Positions 8,669-17,162 of a DNA stretch of 64,000 bases are shown here, piece after piece. Made by a program: the position numbers and the translations under genes. This stretch comes from Anaerotruncus sp. MC2020 (GTDB lineage: Bacteria > Bacillota > Clostridia > Oscillospirales > Ruminococcaceae), in the NCBI GenBank assembly GCA_000701945.1, contig JNKE01000017.1:124001-188000 (forward strand), in the 5' to 3' direction. Each line of letters opens with the position of its first letter. Position 1 is the stretch's first letter. The notes below the pieces were generated by a model. That model was not told the DNA's origin, did no database searches, and worked only from the letters and a program-made list of their open reading frames with translations.

Positions 8669-8690
8669 GGAACGCCGAGGGCGGCGTTCC
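8669..8690. repeat. Intergenic palindrome, GGAACGCC family, copy 1
   Basis: GGAACGCC (8669-8676) and GGCGTTCC (8683-8690) form a perfect 8-bp stem. Related copies lie at 13087-13109 and 28708-28729, all outside genes. It is followed by CTA and an A/T stretch, as in the 28.7-kb copy. It may also act as a weak terminator for transcripts from either side. Confidence 0.7.
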
Positions 8691-8730
8691 CTAAATATTG
8701 CCCTGTAGGGGCGCACTCGCACTTCTTAGG

Positions 8731-10974
8731 TTACGTAAAGCTCAGCTGGTTGCTGTCGCCGAGCTCCTTCGCGGGCTTGCCTGCCGCGGGTACGGACTTC
8801 GCGCGGTACTTCTCCAGCTCGGGAGCTTCCTCCTCGGTGATAGTCTTCGCCGACGCGAGCTGTGCGTTTTTCCTCAGCGTTATTACCTGCACGCCCTGCG
8901 AATCACGCGTGGACTTAGGCAGTATCATTCCCGAGTTGAACACGAGCGCGTGTCCCGACGTGGTGCGCAGGAGTATATCCGCCTCCTCGGTGATGTACAC
9001 TGCCGCAACGAGCGGGGACTTGTCCGAGTATGCGTTTGCCAGCTTCTTGCGGTTGGTCTTGGTCTCGTAGGATTTGAGCGGTATCTTCGCCGCCTTGCCG
9101 TTCTCGAAGAAGAATATGATGTAGCCGCTGTAGTCCGTGGTCGGTATCATCAGGCGGAGGTTCTCGCCCTCGTCGAAGCTCAGCTTCGCGGGGACGTAGT
9201 CGCCCATGACGCTCGCCTTTGTGTCGTCGAACGCGCTTGCCTTGGACTTGTATGCCTGCGCCTTGTCCGAGAAGAAGATAAGGTCGGTCTTGTTGGTAGC
9301 CTCGAAGGTCTGGCTGATGTAGTCGCCGTCCTTGAGCTTCTGCTCACTGCTCATGCGGAGCGACTGCGGCGTTATCTTCTTGAAGTAGCCGCTCTCGGAG
9401 ACAAAGAGGTTGACCGCGTAATCGGGCGTGTCGTCGATATCCTCCTCCTCCTCGACGTCGGACTGGTAGTAGAAGAACGTGCGGCGCGGCTGGGCGTAGG
9501 TCTTGCTGACCTCCTTCAGCTCGTCGATGATTATCTTGCGTATCTTCTTCTTGTCGCGGAGGATATCCTCCATTTCCGCGATGTCTTTGCGGAGCTGGTC
9601 TACCTCCTCGACGCGGCGGAGAATGTACTGGCGGTTGATGTTGCGGAGCTTTATCTCTGCGACGTACTCCGCCTGCACCTCGTCGATGCCGAAGCCTATC
9701 ATGAGGTTCGGTACAACGTCCGCCTCCTCTTCGGTCTCGCGGATTATCTTTATCGCCTTGTCGATGTCGAGCAGTATCTTCGACAGTGCCTCGAGCAGAT
9801 GGAGCTTCTCCTTCTTCTTCTGGAGGTCGAAGTAGGTGCGGCGCATAACGCACTCCTCGCGGAATGCCGTCCATTCGGTCAGTATCTCGCGCACGCCCAT
9901 TACCTTCGGAGTTCCCGCGATGAGGATATTGAAGTTGCAGGGGTAGCTGTCCTGAAGCGGGGTCAGGCGGAACAGCTTCTGCATGAGTTTTTCGGGGTCT
10001 GTGCCGCGCTTGAGGTCTATCGCGAGCTTCAGACCGTTGATGTCGGTCTCGTCGCGGACGTCCGATATCTCGCGTATCTTGCCCGCCTTGACGAGCTCGA
10101 TTATCTTGTCCTGAATGGCTTCAACGGTCGTGGTATAGGGTATCTGCGTGACCTCTATGCAGTTCGACGCCTTGTCGTAGCCGTATTTGGAGCGTATCTT
10201 TATACTGCCTCTGCCCGTCTCGTAGACCTTGTTCAGCTCCTCCTCGTCGTAGAGCAGGAAGCCTCCTCCGGGGAAGTCGGGACCCTTGAGCGTGCTGAGT
10301 ATATCGTGGTTGGGGTCCTTCATCAGAGCGATAGTTGTCTCGCATATCTCCGCGAGGTTGAAGGGGCAGACGTTGCTCGCCATTGATACGGCGATACCCG
10401 TGTTCGAGTTCACGAGCACCGTCGGGAACGTCGCGGGCAGGAGTGTCGGCTCCTGCATGGTGTTGTCGTAGTTGGGAACGAAATCTACCGTGTCGTGGTC
10501 GATGTCGCGGAAGAGCTCATTGCATATCTTTTCGAGCTTGACCTCGGTGTATCGCGAGGCGGCATAGCGCGTCTTGCTCGAATACTGCTTGCCGAAGTTA
10601 CCCTTGCTGTCGATGTAGGGGTGGAGCAGCGACTCGTTGCCGCGAGTGAGTCGAACCATTGTCTCATAGATAGCTTGGTCGCCGTGGGGGTTGAGCTTCA
10701 TGGTCTCGCCGACCACGTTCGCGGACTTCGAGCGCTCCTTCTCGGGGCTGAGCAGTCCGCGCTTGTACATCATGTACAGCAGCTTGCGGTGGGAGGGCTT
10801 GAAGCCGTCTATCTCGGGGAGAGCTCGCGATACGATGACGCTCATCGCATAGGGCATATAGTTGCTTTTCAGCACGTCGGAGATGTGCTGGTCTACTACG
10901 CTGCCCGAGCCCTCTATATACGCCTCATGCTTGAATACGGGCGCCTTGTCGGAGGAATCCTTTTTTCTTGCCAT
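8731..10974 (-). CDS. parC: DNA topoisomerase IV-like subunit A (type IIA, ParC/GyrA family)
   Basis: A 747-residue DNA-cleaving subunit of a type IIA topoisomerase. The winged-helix/tower breakage-reunion domain covers about residues 30-500; the catalytic tyrosine is Y142 in AASRYTEVKL. A C-terminal region of about 200 residues has imperfect beta-pinwheel repeats and looks short for a gyrase. An acidic stretch (EEEEDIDD) lies near residue 520. The B subunit is 13 bp upstream, and its TAA lies within the upstream edge of this gene's ribosome site, so the pair is coupled. The length and N-terminus fit clostridial topoisomerase IV better than gyrase, but the assignment between them is inferred from family resemblance. 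Confidence 0.9.
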   Translation of the reverse strand: MARKKDSSDKAPVFKHEAYIEGSGSVVDQHISDVLKSNYMPYAMSVIVSRALPEIDGFKPSHRKLLYMMYKRGLLSPEKERSKSANVVGETMKLNPHGDQAIYETMVRLTRGNESLLHPYIDSKGNFGKQYSSKTRYAASRYTEVKLEKICNELFRDIDHDTVDFVPNYDNTMQEPTLLPATFPTVLVNSNTGIAVSMASNVCPFNLAEICETTIALMKDPNHDILSTLKGPDFPGGGFLLYDEEELNKVYETGRGSIKIRSKYGYDKASNCIEVTQIPYTTTVEAIQDKIIELVKAGKIREISDVRDETDINGLKLAIDLKRGTDPEKLMQKLFRLTPLQDSYPCNFNILIAGTPKVMGVREILTEWTAFREECVMRRTYFDLQKKKEKLHLLEALSKILLDIDKAIKIIRETEEEADVVPNLMIGFGIDEVQAEYVAEIKLRNINRQYILRRVEEVDQLRKDIAEMEDILRDKKKIRKIIIDELKEVSKTYAQPRRTFFYYQSDVEEEEDIDDTPDYAVNLFVSESGYFKKITPQSLRMSSEQKLKDGDYISQTFEATNKTDLIFFSDKAQAYKSKASAFDDTKASVMGDYVPAKLSFDEGENLRLMIPTTDYSGYIIFFFENGKAAKIPLKSYETKTNRKKLANAYSDKSPLVAAVYITEEADILLRTTSGHALVFNSGMILPKSTRDSQGVQVITLRKNAQLASAKTITEEEAPELEKYRAKSVPAAGKPAKELGDSNQLSFT

Positions 10975-10987
10975 TTATGTTACTCCT

Positions 10988-12967
10988 TTATGAAATGTCA
11001 GCTAATTCGAGGTAGTCCGCGCCGTACTCGGAGATGTAGTCCTTGCGTCCCTGTAAGTCGTCGCCGAGGAGCATCTCGAATACCTCCGCCGAGTCCTTTA
11101 TGTCGTCGACCGTTACCTTGATGAGGCGGCGGGTGTCGGGATTCATCGTCGTGAGGCTCATCATGTCGGGCTCGTTCTCACCGAGACCCTTCGAGCGCTG
11201 TATCGTGTGCTTTTTATCGCCGATGAGCTCGAGTATGCGCTGCTTCTCCTGTTCGGTGTAGGCGAAGTAGGTCTTTTCCTTGGTGTTTATCTCAAACAGC
11301 GGCGACTCCGCGATGTATACGTAGCCCTCCTCGATGAGCTTGGGGGTCAGCCTGTAGAGCATCGTCAGTATCAGCGTGCGTATCTGGAAGCCGTCGACGT
11401 CGGCATCGGTACAGATGACTATCTTGTTCCAGCGGAAGTTGTTGATATCGAAGGAGGAGAGCTCCTTGTTAGCCTTCGAGTTGACCTCTACTCCGCAGCC
11501 CAGCACCTTGATGAGGTCGGTGATTATCTCGCTCTTGAATATCTTGGAATACTCCGCCTTTAGGCAGTTGAGTATCTTTCCGCGGACGGGTATGACTGCC
11601 TGAAATTCGGCATTTCTCGCCAGTTTTACTGAGCCGAGCGCCGAGTCGCCCTCCACGATGTATATCTCGCGGCGTGTGACGTCCTTGGTTCGGCAGTCCA
11701 CGAACTTTTCGACCATATTCGCGAGGTCGATAGTGCCCGTGAGCTTCTTCTTCATGTTCTGGCGGGTCTTTTCGGCGTTCTCGCGGCTGCGCTTGTTGAG
11801 CAGAACCTGCTCGGCTATCTTTTTGGCTTCATCGGGATTCTCGATGAAGTAGACCTCGAGCTGGTGGCGGAGGAACTCCGTCATCGCCTCGCGTATGAAC
11901 TTGTTGGTGATAGCCTTTTTGGTCTGGTTTTCGTAGGAGGTCTGTGTGGAGAAGTTGGAGGATATCAGCACGAGGCATTCCTCGACGTCCTCGTACTTGA
12001 CCTTGCTCTCGTTCTTCTGGTAGCCGTTCACGGACTTGATATACGCGTCTATCTGCGCGGGCAGAGCGCGCTTGACCGCCTCCTCGGGAGAGCCGCCGTG
12101 CTCGAGGAAGCTCGAGTTGTGGTAGTGCTCCTTCTTCTTGACCTTGTTCGAGAAGGTGAGCGCGACGTCGAACTTGACCTTGTATTCGGGCTTGTCCTCG
12201 CGGTCTTTACCGCGGCGCTCGGCAGTCCAGTGCTGTATGGAGGTGAGGGCGTTGTCGCCGACTATCTCGCTTACGTAGTCGGTGATGCCGTTCTCGTAGA
12301 AGAACTCGGTCTCGTTGAATCCTCCCGCCTCGTTCTCGGAGCGGAACACGAACAGGATATTCGGATTCACGACAGCCTGACGCTTCAGGATATCATGGAA
12401 GAATTCGTCTGACACGTTTATATCGGTGAATACCTCGAGGTCGGGACGCCAGCGGGTCTTGGTGCCTGTCTGCTTCTTATTGCAGGGCTCCTTTTTCAGT
12501 CCGCCTACGTTGTCGCCCTTCTCGAAGTGGAGGTTGTACTTGAAGCCGTCACGTATGACTTCAACGTCCATGAACTCCGAGGAGAACTGCGTCGCGCAGA
12601 GACCGAGTCCGTTCAGACCGAGCGAGAATTCGTAGCTGTCGCCGCTCGGGTCGTACTTTCCGCCCGCGTAGAGCTCGCAGTAGACGAGCTCCCAGTTGTA
12701 GCGCTGCTCGGTGTTGTTGAAGTCGACGGGGCAGCCGCGTCCGAAGTCCTCGACCTCAATGTCGTGGTTGCGGAAGTGAGTTATCACTATCTTGCTGCCG
12801 AAGCCCGCTCTCGCCTCGTCTATGGAGTTGGAGATGACCTCGAAGATAGAGTGCTCGCAGCCGTCGAGACCGTCCGAGCCGAATATTACCGCGGGGCGCT
12901 TTCTTACTCTGTCCGCACCCTTGAGCATGGTGATACTGTCGTTGCTGTAGTCCTTCTTTTTTGCCAT
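10988..12967 (-). CDS. parE: DNA topoisomerase IV-like subunit B (ParE/GyrB family)
   Basis: A 659-residue ATPase subunit. The GHKL ATPase domain has NSIDEA (Mg-ATP) and DFGRGCPVD (the usual DxGRGIPV position). The TOPRIM domain has EGDSALG and DADVDG. The end (SKGLGENEPDMM region) matches the family. The ATG at 12967 gives the family-typical MAKKKDY start but has no ribosome site directly upstream. AAAGGAG (13002-12996) is separated from it by an 18-nt hairpin, CGTCGG-N6-CCGACG. Either the hairpin loops the site to within 10 nt of the ATG, or translation starts at a TTG (12988) 7 nt from the site, adding seven residues. Confidence 0.92.
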   Translation of the reverse strand: MAKKKDYSNDSITMLKGADRVRKRPAVIFGSDGLDGCEHSIFEVISNSIDEARAGFGSKIVITHFRNHDIEVEDFGRGCPVDFNNTEQRYNWELVYCELYAGGKYDPSGDSYEFSLGLNGLGLCATQFSSEFMDVEVIRDGFKYNLHFEKGDNVGGLKKEPCNKKQTGTKTRWRPDLEVFTDINVSDEFFHDILKRQAVVNPNILFVFRSENEAGGFNETEFFYENGITDYVSEIVGDNALTSIQHWTAERRGKDREDKPEYKVKFDVALTFSNKVKKKEHYHNSSFLEHGGSPEEAVKRALPAQIDAYIKSVNGYQKNESKVKYEDVEECLVLISSNFSTQTSYENQTKKAITNKFIREAMTEFLRHQLEVYFIENPDEAKKIAEQVLLNKRSRENAEKTRQNMKKKLTGTIDLANMVEKFVDCRTKDVTRREIYIVEGDSALGSVKLARNAEFQAVIPVRGKILNCLKAEYSKIFKSEIITDLIKVLGCGVEVNSKANKELSSFDINNFRWNKIVICTDADVDGFQIRTLILTMLYRLTPKLIEEGYVYIAESPLFEINTKEKTYFAYTEQEKQRILELIGDKKHTIQRSKGLGENEPDMMSLTTMNPDTRRLIKVTVDDIKDSAEVFEMLLGDDLQGRKDYISEYGADYLELADIS

Positions 12968-12969
12968 GA

Positions 12970-13002
12970 TATCATTTCGTCGGTCCAAGCCGACGCTCCT
13001 TT
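12970..13002 (-). promoter_or_regulatory. Hairpin between ribosome site and ATG of parE
   Basis: On the minus strand AAAGGAG (13002-12996) is followed immediately by CGTCGG, a six-base loop and CCGACG (down to 12978). The TTG alternative start lies in the loop. If the hairpin forms, the spacing from site to ATG becomes about 10 nt. Confidence 0.55.
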
Positions 13003-13028
13003 CGCCGCAGATAAAAATAATCTTTAAT

Positions 13029-13057
13029 ATTATACCACATATAGATGCGTAATGCAA
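13029..13057 (-). promoter_or_regulatory. Promoter of parE-parC
   Basis: Minus strand TTGCAT (13057-13052), 17-bp spacer, TATAAT (13034-13029) with an extended -10 TGG before it. Confidence 0.8.
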
Positions 13058-13086
13058 GAGTTTCAGCATATTTTGTACGTATTCGA

Positions 13087-13109
13087 GGAACGCCGAAGGC
13101 GGCGTCACC
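13087..13109. repeat. Intergenic palindrome, GGAACGCC family, diverged copy
   Basis: GGAACGCC followed by a G-rich loop and GGCGTCACC. The 3' arm has lost part of the match, so the stem is shorter than in the other two copies. Confidence 0.5.
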
Positions 13110-13112
13110 GCA

Positions 13113-13146
13113 TAAAAAAGCTGTCCGACATCATCATCGGACAGCC
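13113..13146 (-). terminator. Terminator of the transglutaminase lipoprotein operon
   Basis: On the minus strand GCTGTCCGA pairs with TCGGACAGC across an eight-base loop, followed by TTTTTTA. It begins about 10 bp after the stop codon at 13156. Confidence 0.9.
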
Positions 13147-13155
13147 CTTGCTTTA

Positions 13156-14259
13156 TCAGTAGCTTATTTGCAGCACGCACATCGTTTCATCGTAGGAGTA
13201 GTTCAGCGTGTAGCCGAGCTCTGCGTAGTCCGAGAGCTCCCATATCTGCTGCTCGTCGAACAACCCGTTCCTCGCGGCGCTGAAGCTTTCGGCGTCCGCG
13301 AACATCATCTCCGCGACTCCGTACTCCTTGTTGTCGGCGAGTATACGCCCTATTTCATCGAGGTCATAGCTCGTGAGGTAGGCGTTTGCCATCACGAAGT
13401 AGTTGTATTTCATGGAGGTACAGCTCGGGACGTAATACTGCCCGTCGCCGATAGTCCTCGTGCGGAGCATCAGCTCGTCGTTCATCATGAAGTAGTTGTG
13501 GCGGAGCTTGTCGCCGTCCTCTTCGCTTTCGGCTTCGGGGTCGTCCCATGTGACGTCGACCCAGTAGTACTCGCCGTCTACCTTTATGTAGTTCCAAGCG
13601 TGGCTTCCGCGGTCGCTCTGACCCGAGCACACGCCGCATTCTATACCGAGCCTCTGCATTATCAGGCTGTATGCTTCTGCATAGCCCTGACAAACAGCGC
13701 TTCCCTCGACGAGACAGCCGTATGCATTGCCCCACAGTCCGTTGTAGTCGAGCCCGCGCTTCTCCGTGGCGTAGCGGGTGTTGTTGACGATATAGTCGTG
13801 TACGAAGAGCGCCTTCTCGAAGTCGGTGCCTGTCTGCGGTACCTGAGCGATAACGTCGTCCGCAGCCTTGATGAGCTCGTCGTGCATGGCGCGGAGCTCG
13901 TCCTTCGAGTAGTCGTTGAGCGTCATGAAGCTCAGGGACGTCCTTTTTGAGGTTGAGGAGGTGGTATAGCCGTTGAGCCAGAAATACTCGGGATAGAAGT
14001 GCTTTATCTTCCTGACGGCGGAGTCTATGTCGTCCTGCTCTATGGCAGCGTCGTAATCGGTGTGGTTGTCGTACTCGGCGAGCGCGTCGGAGATAGTTCC
14101 TGCCAGCTCGTCAATGCTGTATGAATACTCGGTCTTGGAGCTGTATCCTGATGCTTGCTCGGAGACTCTTCCTGCCTTGCAGCCGCATATGCATACGCCG
14201 GTGAGAGCAGCTGCGGCGGCGAGTGCGAGGCTGCGTATAATGTAGTTCGTTCGTCTCAT
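13156..14259 (-). CDS. Transglutaminase-like lipoprotein
   Basis: A 367-residue exported protein. A basic, Ala-rich signal peptide is followed by a probable lipidation cysteine (C27, context ICGC, a non-ideal lipobox). The transglutaminase-like core has C190 (GSAVCQGYAE), H220 (SHAWNY) and D235 (YYWVDVTWDD), a complete Cys-His-Asp triad. Such domains act as papain-fold proteases or cross-linking enzymes; bacterial secreted forms are mostly uncharacterised. It starts one base after the preceding paralogue stops (TGATATG), with no ribosome site of its own, so it depends on translational coupling. The two genes look like an old tandem duplication. Confidence 0.85.
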   Translation of the reverse strand: MRRTNYIIRSLALAAAAALTGVCICGCKAGRVSEQASGYSSKTEYSYSIDELAGTISDALAEYDNHTDYDAAIEQDDIDSAVRKIKHFYPEYFWLNGYTTSSTSKRTSLSFMTLNDYSKDELRAMHDELIKAADDVIAQVPQTGTDFEKALFVHDYIVNNTRYATEKRGLDYNGLWGNAYGCLVEGSAVCQGYAEAYSLIMQRLGIECGVCSGQSDRGSHAWNYIKVDGEYYWVDVTWDDPEAESEEDGDKLRHNYFMMNDELMLRTRTIGDGQYYVPSCTSMKYNYFVMANAYLTSYDLDEIGRILADNKEYGVAEMMFADAESFSAARNGLFDEQQIWELSDYAELGYTLNYSYDETMCVLQISY

Positions 14260-14260
14260 A

Positions 14261-15346
14261 TCAGAAGTTTATGTTTATCGAGAACATATTGTCCTCGCGG
14301 AAATATTTCATCGTGTCGCGGTCGATATTTGACGCCTTGTAGACCTTGCCGCTGTCGAAGAGGTCATAGAGGGCGGTCTTGTAGGTCTCGAAGTCGGCGA
14401 ACATGAACTCGCAGTGCTTCTTGTCGGCGCAGCTCTCGATGTAGGAGATGACCTCGTCGCGGTCGTAGCTCTTGAAGTAGGAGCCGTTCTTGACGTAGTA
14501 GTTCTCGTCGATAGAGGTGCAGTCGGGGAAATAGCCCTGCGTCCAGTCGACGCTTCTCGAGCGGAGGAGCATATCGCTGTTCACGAGGAAGTAGGTATGC
14601 TCTGCCTGATAGCCGCTGCCGTAGCTGTCCATGTCGTCCCATGTGATGTCGAGCCAGTAGTATTTGCCGTCGACCTTGACGTAGTTCCATGCGTGGTTCG
14701 AGCCCGTACAGATGCCGCTCTCGATGCCGAGCTTGTTCATTATCAGCGTGAACGACTCGGCGTAGCCCTCGCACACGGCGCTGCCGTCAACAAGACAGCC
14801 GTATGTTGTGTGGCACAAGCCGGACTTGTCGCGGTTTGCACCGGCGTAGTCATATTGAGTATTGTCAGCTATGTAGTCGTGGACGTAGAGTATCTTGTCG
14901 TAGTCGCTGCCCGCGGGAGCTCCCGCGATTATCTCGCTGACCTTTTCGTCGAGCTTTGCCGCCATATCGGGGATATCCTCCTCGTTGAGCCCGTCAAGCA
15001 GCCCGAGCTTGACCTTCGAGCCGTCGGTGACAGTGGAGGCGGAGTAGCGGTTGCCGAGCCAGAATATCTCGGGGTGGTCGCTCGGCAGATGTGCGAGCGC
15101 CTTTTTCACGTCCTGATTGGTGATATGCGAGTGTACGACGCAGTTGCACTTGAACTGCAATATCTCGTCGCACATCTCCTGATACCATTCGTTTGCATTC
15201 ATTTCCGCGCCTGTTATGGTGAGCTCGGGGATGTCGTTGGTGACGGGCTCAACTGGTGCCTTGATGTGTTCCTTTGCGGGTGCAGAGCAGCCTGCAAGCA
15301 GTAAAAGTGAAGCGGTCATTGCTGCGAATAATTTGCTTGTTCTCAT
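14261..15346 (-). CDS. Transglutaminase-like lipoprotein (upstream paralogue)
   Basis: A 361-residue lipoprotein with a clean lipobox LLAGC (C20). The core triad is C192 (GSAVCEGYAE), H218 (NHAWNY) and D233 (YYWLDITWDD). It shares domain layout and many blocks (HDYI, GCLV.GSAVC, WNY.KVDG.YYW) with the next gene but differs in the N-terminal third. AGGAG lies 6 nt before the ATG. The 32-bp gap to ldh holds no good promoter, so it is probably read from ldh. It likely works on the outer face of the membrane; the substrate is unknown. Confidence 0.85.
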   Translation of the reverse strand: MRTSKLFAAMTASLLLLAGCSAPAKEHIKAPVEPVTNDIPELTITGAEMNANEWYQEMCDEILQFKCNCVVHSHITNQDVKKALAHLPSDHPEIFWLGNRYSASTVTDGSKVKLGLLDGLNEEDIPDMAAKLDEKVSEIIAGAPAGSDYDKILYVHDYIADNTQYDYAGANRDKSGLCHTTYGCLVDGSAVCEGYAESFTLIMNKLGIESGICTGSNHAWNYVKVDGKYYWLDITWDDMDSYGSGYQAEHTYFLVNSDMLLRSRSVDWTQGYFPDCTSIDENYYVKNGSYFKSYDRDEVISYIESCADKKHCEFMFADFETYKTALYDLFDSGKVYKASNIDRDTMKYFREDNMFSININF

Positions 15347-15378
15347 GTTTTTCTCCTATATTACCCTGTTGTGCTGTG

Positions 15379-16332
15379 TTACATCTTGAGCCCTTCAAAG
15401 CTCTCGTCGAGTATCGCGGCAGAGCTGCGGAACTTCTCCTTCTCCTCGTCGGTGAGCGAGAGCTCGAGCACCTCCTTGACGCCGTTCCTGCCGATTATGC
15501 AGGGGACTCCGATGAATACGCCGCGGCTGTCGTACTCGCCGCAGAGCTTCGCGGAGACGGTCAGAACGCTGTTCTCGTCGCCGAGTATAGCCTTGACTAT
15601 CCTCGTGATAGCCATGCCGATGCCGTAGTAGGTCGCGCGCTTTGCCTCGATTATCTTGTACGCGGCGGTGCGGACCTGTTCCTCTATCTTCTTCATGTCC
15701 TCGGTGTTGTAGGAATTTCTCTCGTCGGCGAGTATCTCCGATACCTGCTTTGTCGCGAGCATTACCTGTGAGAGCGGCACAAATTCGCTGTCGCCGTGCT
15801 CGCCGATGACGTAGGCGTGGATATTCTTGGGGTCGACAGTGAAGTAGTCGCCGAGCAGATAGCGCAGACGTGCGGTGTCGAGCGATGTGCCCGTACCGAT
15901 GACGCGTGACGCTCCGAAGCGTGAGAGCTCGTAGGTAACTCGCGTCATGATGTCGACGGGGTTCGTAGCGACGAGGAAAATGCCGTCAAAGCCCGATTTC
16001 ACGACGGGAGTGATTATCGAGCGGAAGACCTCCGTATTGCGCTGTAGCAGGTCGAGACGGGTCTCGCCCTCCTTTTGAGCCACTCCTGCGGCGATGACGA
16101 TGATGTCGGCGTCCTTGCAGTCGTGATAGTCGCCCGCGTATATCTTCATGTTCGATTTCGCGAACGCGAGACCGTGGTTGAGGTCCATAGCCTCGCCCAT
16201 TGCCTTGTCCTTGTTCACGTCGACGAGGACGAGCTCGTTGCAGATGCCGCCCTGATTCACGAGGGCGTATGCAAAGCTCATGCCTACCATTCCCGTGCCG
16301 ATGAGGACTACTTTTCTTCTGTCGTTGTTCAT
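15379..16332 (-). CDS. ldh: L-lactate dehydrogenase
   Basis: A 317-residue NAD-dependent enzyme that reduces pyruvate to L-lactate in fermentation. Rossmann motif GTGMVG (residues 12-17), substrate-specificity Gln86 and R92 in AQKEGETRLDL, NAD-site TNPVD, and active-site H179 in GEHGDSE. The Gln at the specificity position argues for lactate rather than malate dehydrogenase. AAGGAG precedes the ATG by about 8 nt, and a TTGACA/TATAAT promoter lies at 16364-16392. The two lipoprotein genes downstream are probably on the same transcript. Confidence 0.95.
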   Translation of the reverse strand: MNNDRRKVVLIGTGMVGMSFAYALVNQGGICNELVLVDVNKDKAMGEAMDLNHGLAFAKSNMKIYAGDYHDCKDADIIVIAAGVAQKEGETRLDLLQRNTEVFRSIITPVVKSGFDGIFLVATNPVDIMTRVTYELSRFGASRVIGTGTSLDTARLRYLLGDYFTVDPKNIHAYVIGEHGDSEFVPLSQVMLATKQVSEILADERNSYNTEDMKKIEEQVRTAAYKIIEAKRATYYGIGMAITRIVKAILGDENSVLTVSAKLCGEYDSRGVFIGVPCIIGRNGVKEVLELSLTDEEKEKFRSSAAILDESFEGLKM

Positions 16333-16363
16333 ATGACCACTCCTTCACTTGTATATTGATTTA

Positions 16364-16392
16364 ATTATATCCTATAACCGAATTGCTGTCAA
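16364..16392 (-). promoter_or_regulatory. Promoter of ldh
   Basis: Minus strand TTGACA (16392-16387), 17-bp spacer, TATAAT (16369-16364). Confidence 0.85.
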
Positions 16393-16403
16393 GTTAAATA
16401 TTG

Positions 16404-17162
16404 CTAAATCAGCCCTTGCATTTTGCGCTTTTTCAGTCCCGACTTTATCCCCGAGATGATGACCTCGCGGGCTGCTATCGCGCCGTCCTTCGAGAGCGGC
16501 GGCGTGTCGGGCAGGGGATAGGCTATCCCGAGCCGCTTATACTTCGGCTTTGCCATGTCGTGATACGGCAGTACGTCCAGCGCCTTCAGGTTTTTCAGCG
16601 TGGACAGGAACTCTCCGAGGCGGAAGAGCTCGTCGTGGCTGTCGGTGATGCCCGGGACGACCACGTGCCGTATCCACACTGGTATGTCAAGGTCGCGGAG
16701 ATGCTCCGCAAACCGCAGTATATTGGTGTTCCCGATGCCCGTCAGAGCCTTGTGCTGCTCGTTGTCGATGTGCTTGATGTCGAGCATGACGAGGTCGGTG
16801 AATCTCAGCACCTCATCGATTTTTGCACTGTTTTCGGGTGACCATACTCCCGCGGACGTGTCGAGGCAGGTGTGTACGCCCTTCGATTTTGCGAGGCGGA
16901 ACAGCTCCGCGAGGAATTCGGGCTGAGCGAGCGGCTCGCCGCCTGTAGCGGTTATACCGCCCGATGTGAGGAACTCCTTGTAGGAGTCGTACTCGCGCAT
17001 GAGCTCCTCCGCGGTGACCTCCCTGCCGCCGTCAAAGTCCCATGTATCGGGGTTGTGGCAGTATTGACACCTCAGCGGACAGCCCTGAAAGAACACGACG
17101 AAGCGTACTCCCGGTCCGTCGACGGTGCCGAAGCTGTCAGTCGAATGGATACGTCCCGTCAT
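16404..17162 (-). CDS. pflA: Pyruvate formate-lyase activating enzyme (radical SAM)
   Basis: A 252-residue radical SAM protein. The iron-sulfur motif is CxxxCxxC (C28, C32, C35) in QGCPLRCQYCHNP, followed by TGGEPLAQ for SAM binding. The family uses SAM to place a glycyl radical on pyruvate formate-lyase, which splits pyruvate to acetyl-CoA and formate. No pfl gene is in the window, so its partner is elsewhere. Its ATG overlaps the cca stop (ATGA), and GGGAGG precedes it. An activase for another glycyl radical enzyme is possible, but the short length without an extra ferredoxin domain favours PFL. Confidence 0.9.
   Translation of the reverse strand: MTGRIHSTDSFGTVDGPGVRFVVFFQGCPLRCQYCHNPDTWDFDGGREVTAEELMREYDSYKEFLTSGGITATGGEPLAQPEFLAELFRLAKSKGVHTCLDTSAGVWSPENSAKIDEVLRFTDLVMLDIKHIDNEQHKALTGIGNTNILRFAEHLRDLDIPVWIRHVVVPGITDSHDELFRLGEFLSTLKNLKALDVLPYHDMAKPKYKRLGIAYPLPDTPPLSKDGAIAAREVIISGIKSGLKKRKMQGLI

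Noticed and set aside
8570..8720. glmS ribozyme upstream of glmS
   Set aside because: Promoter placement leaves only about 40 nt of leader; no ribozyme core seen.
8698..10386. 562-codon plus-strand frame opposite parC
   Set aside because: It is the mirror frame of parC, rich in Leu/Val/Arg/Tyr as expected of an antisense frame.
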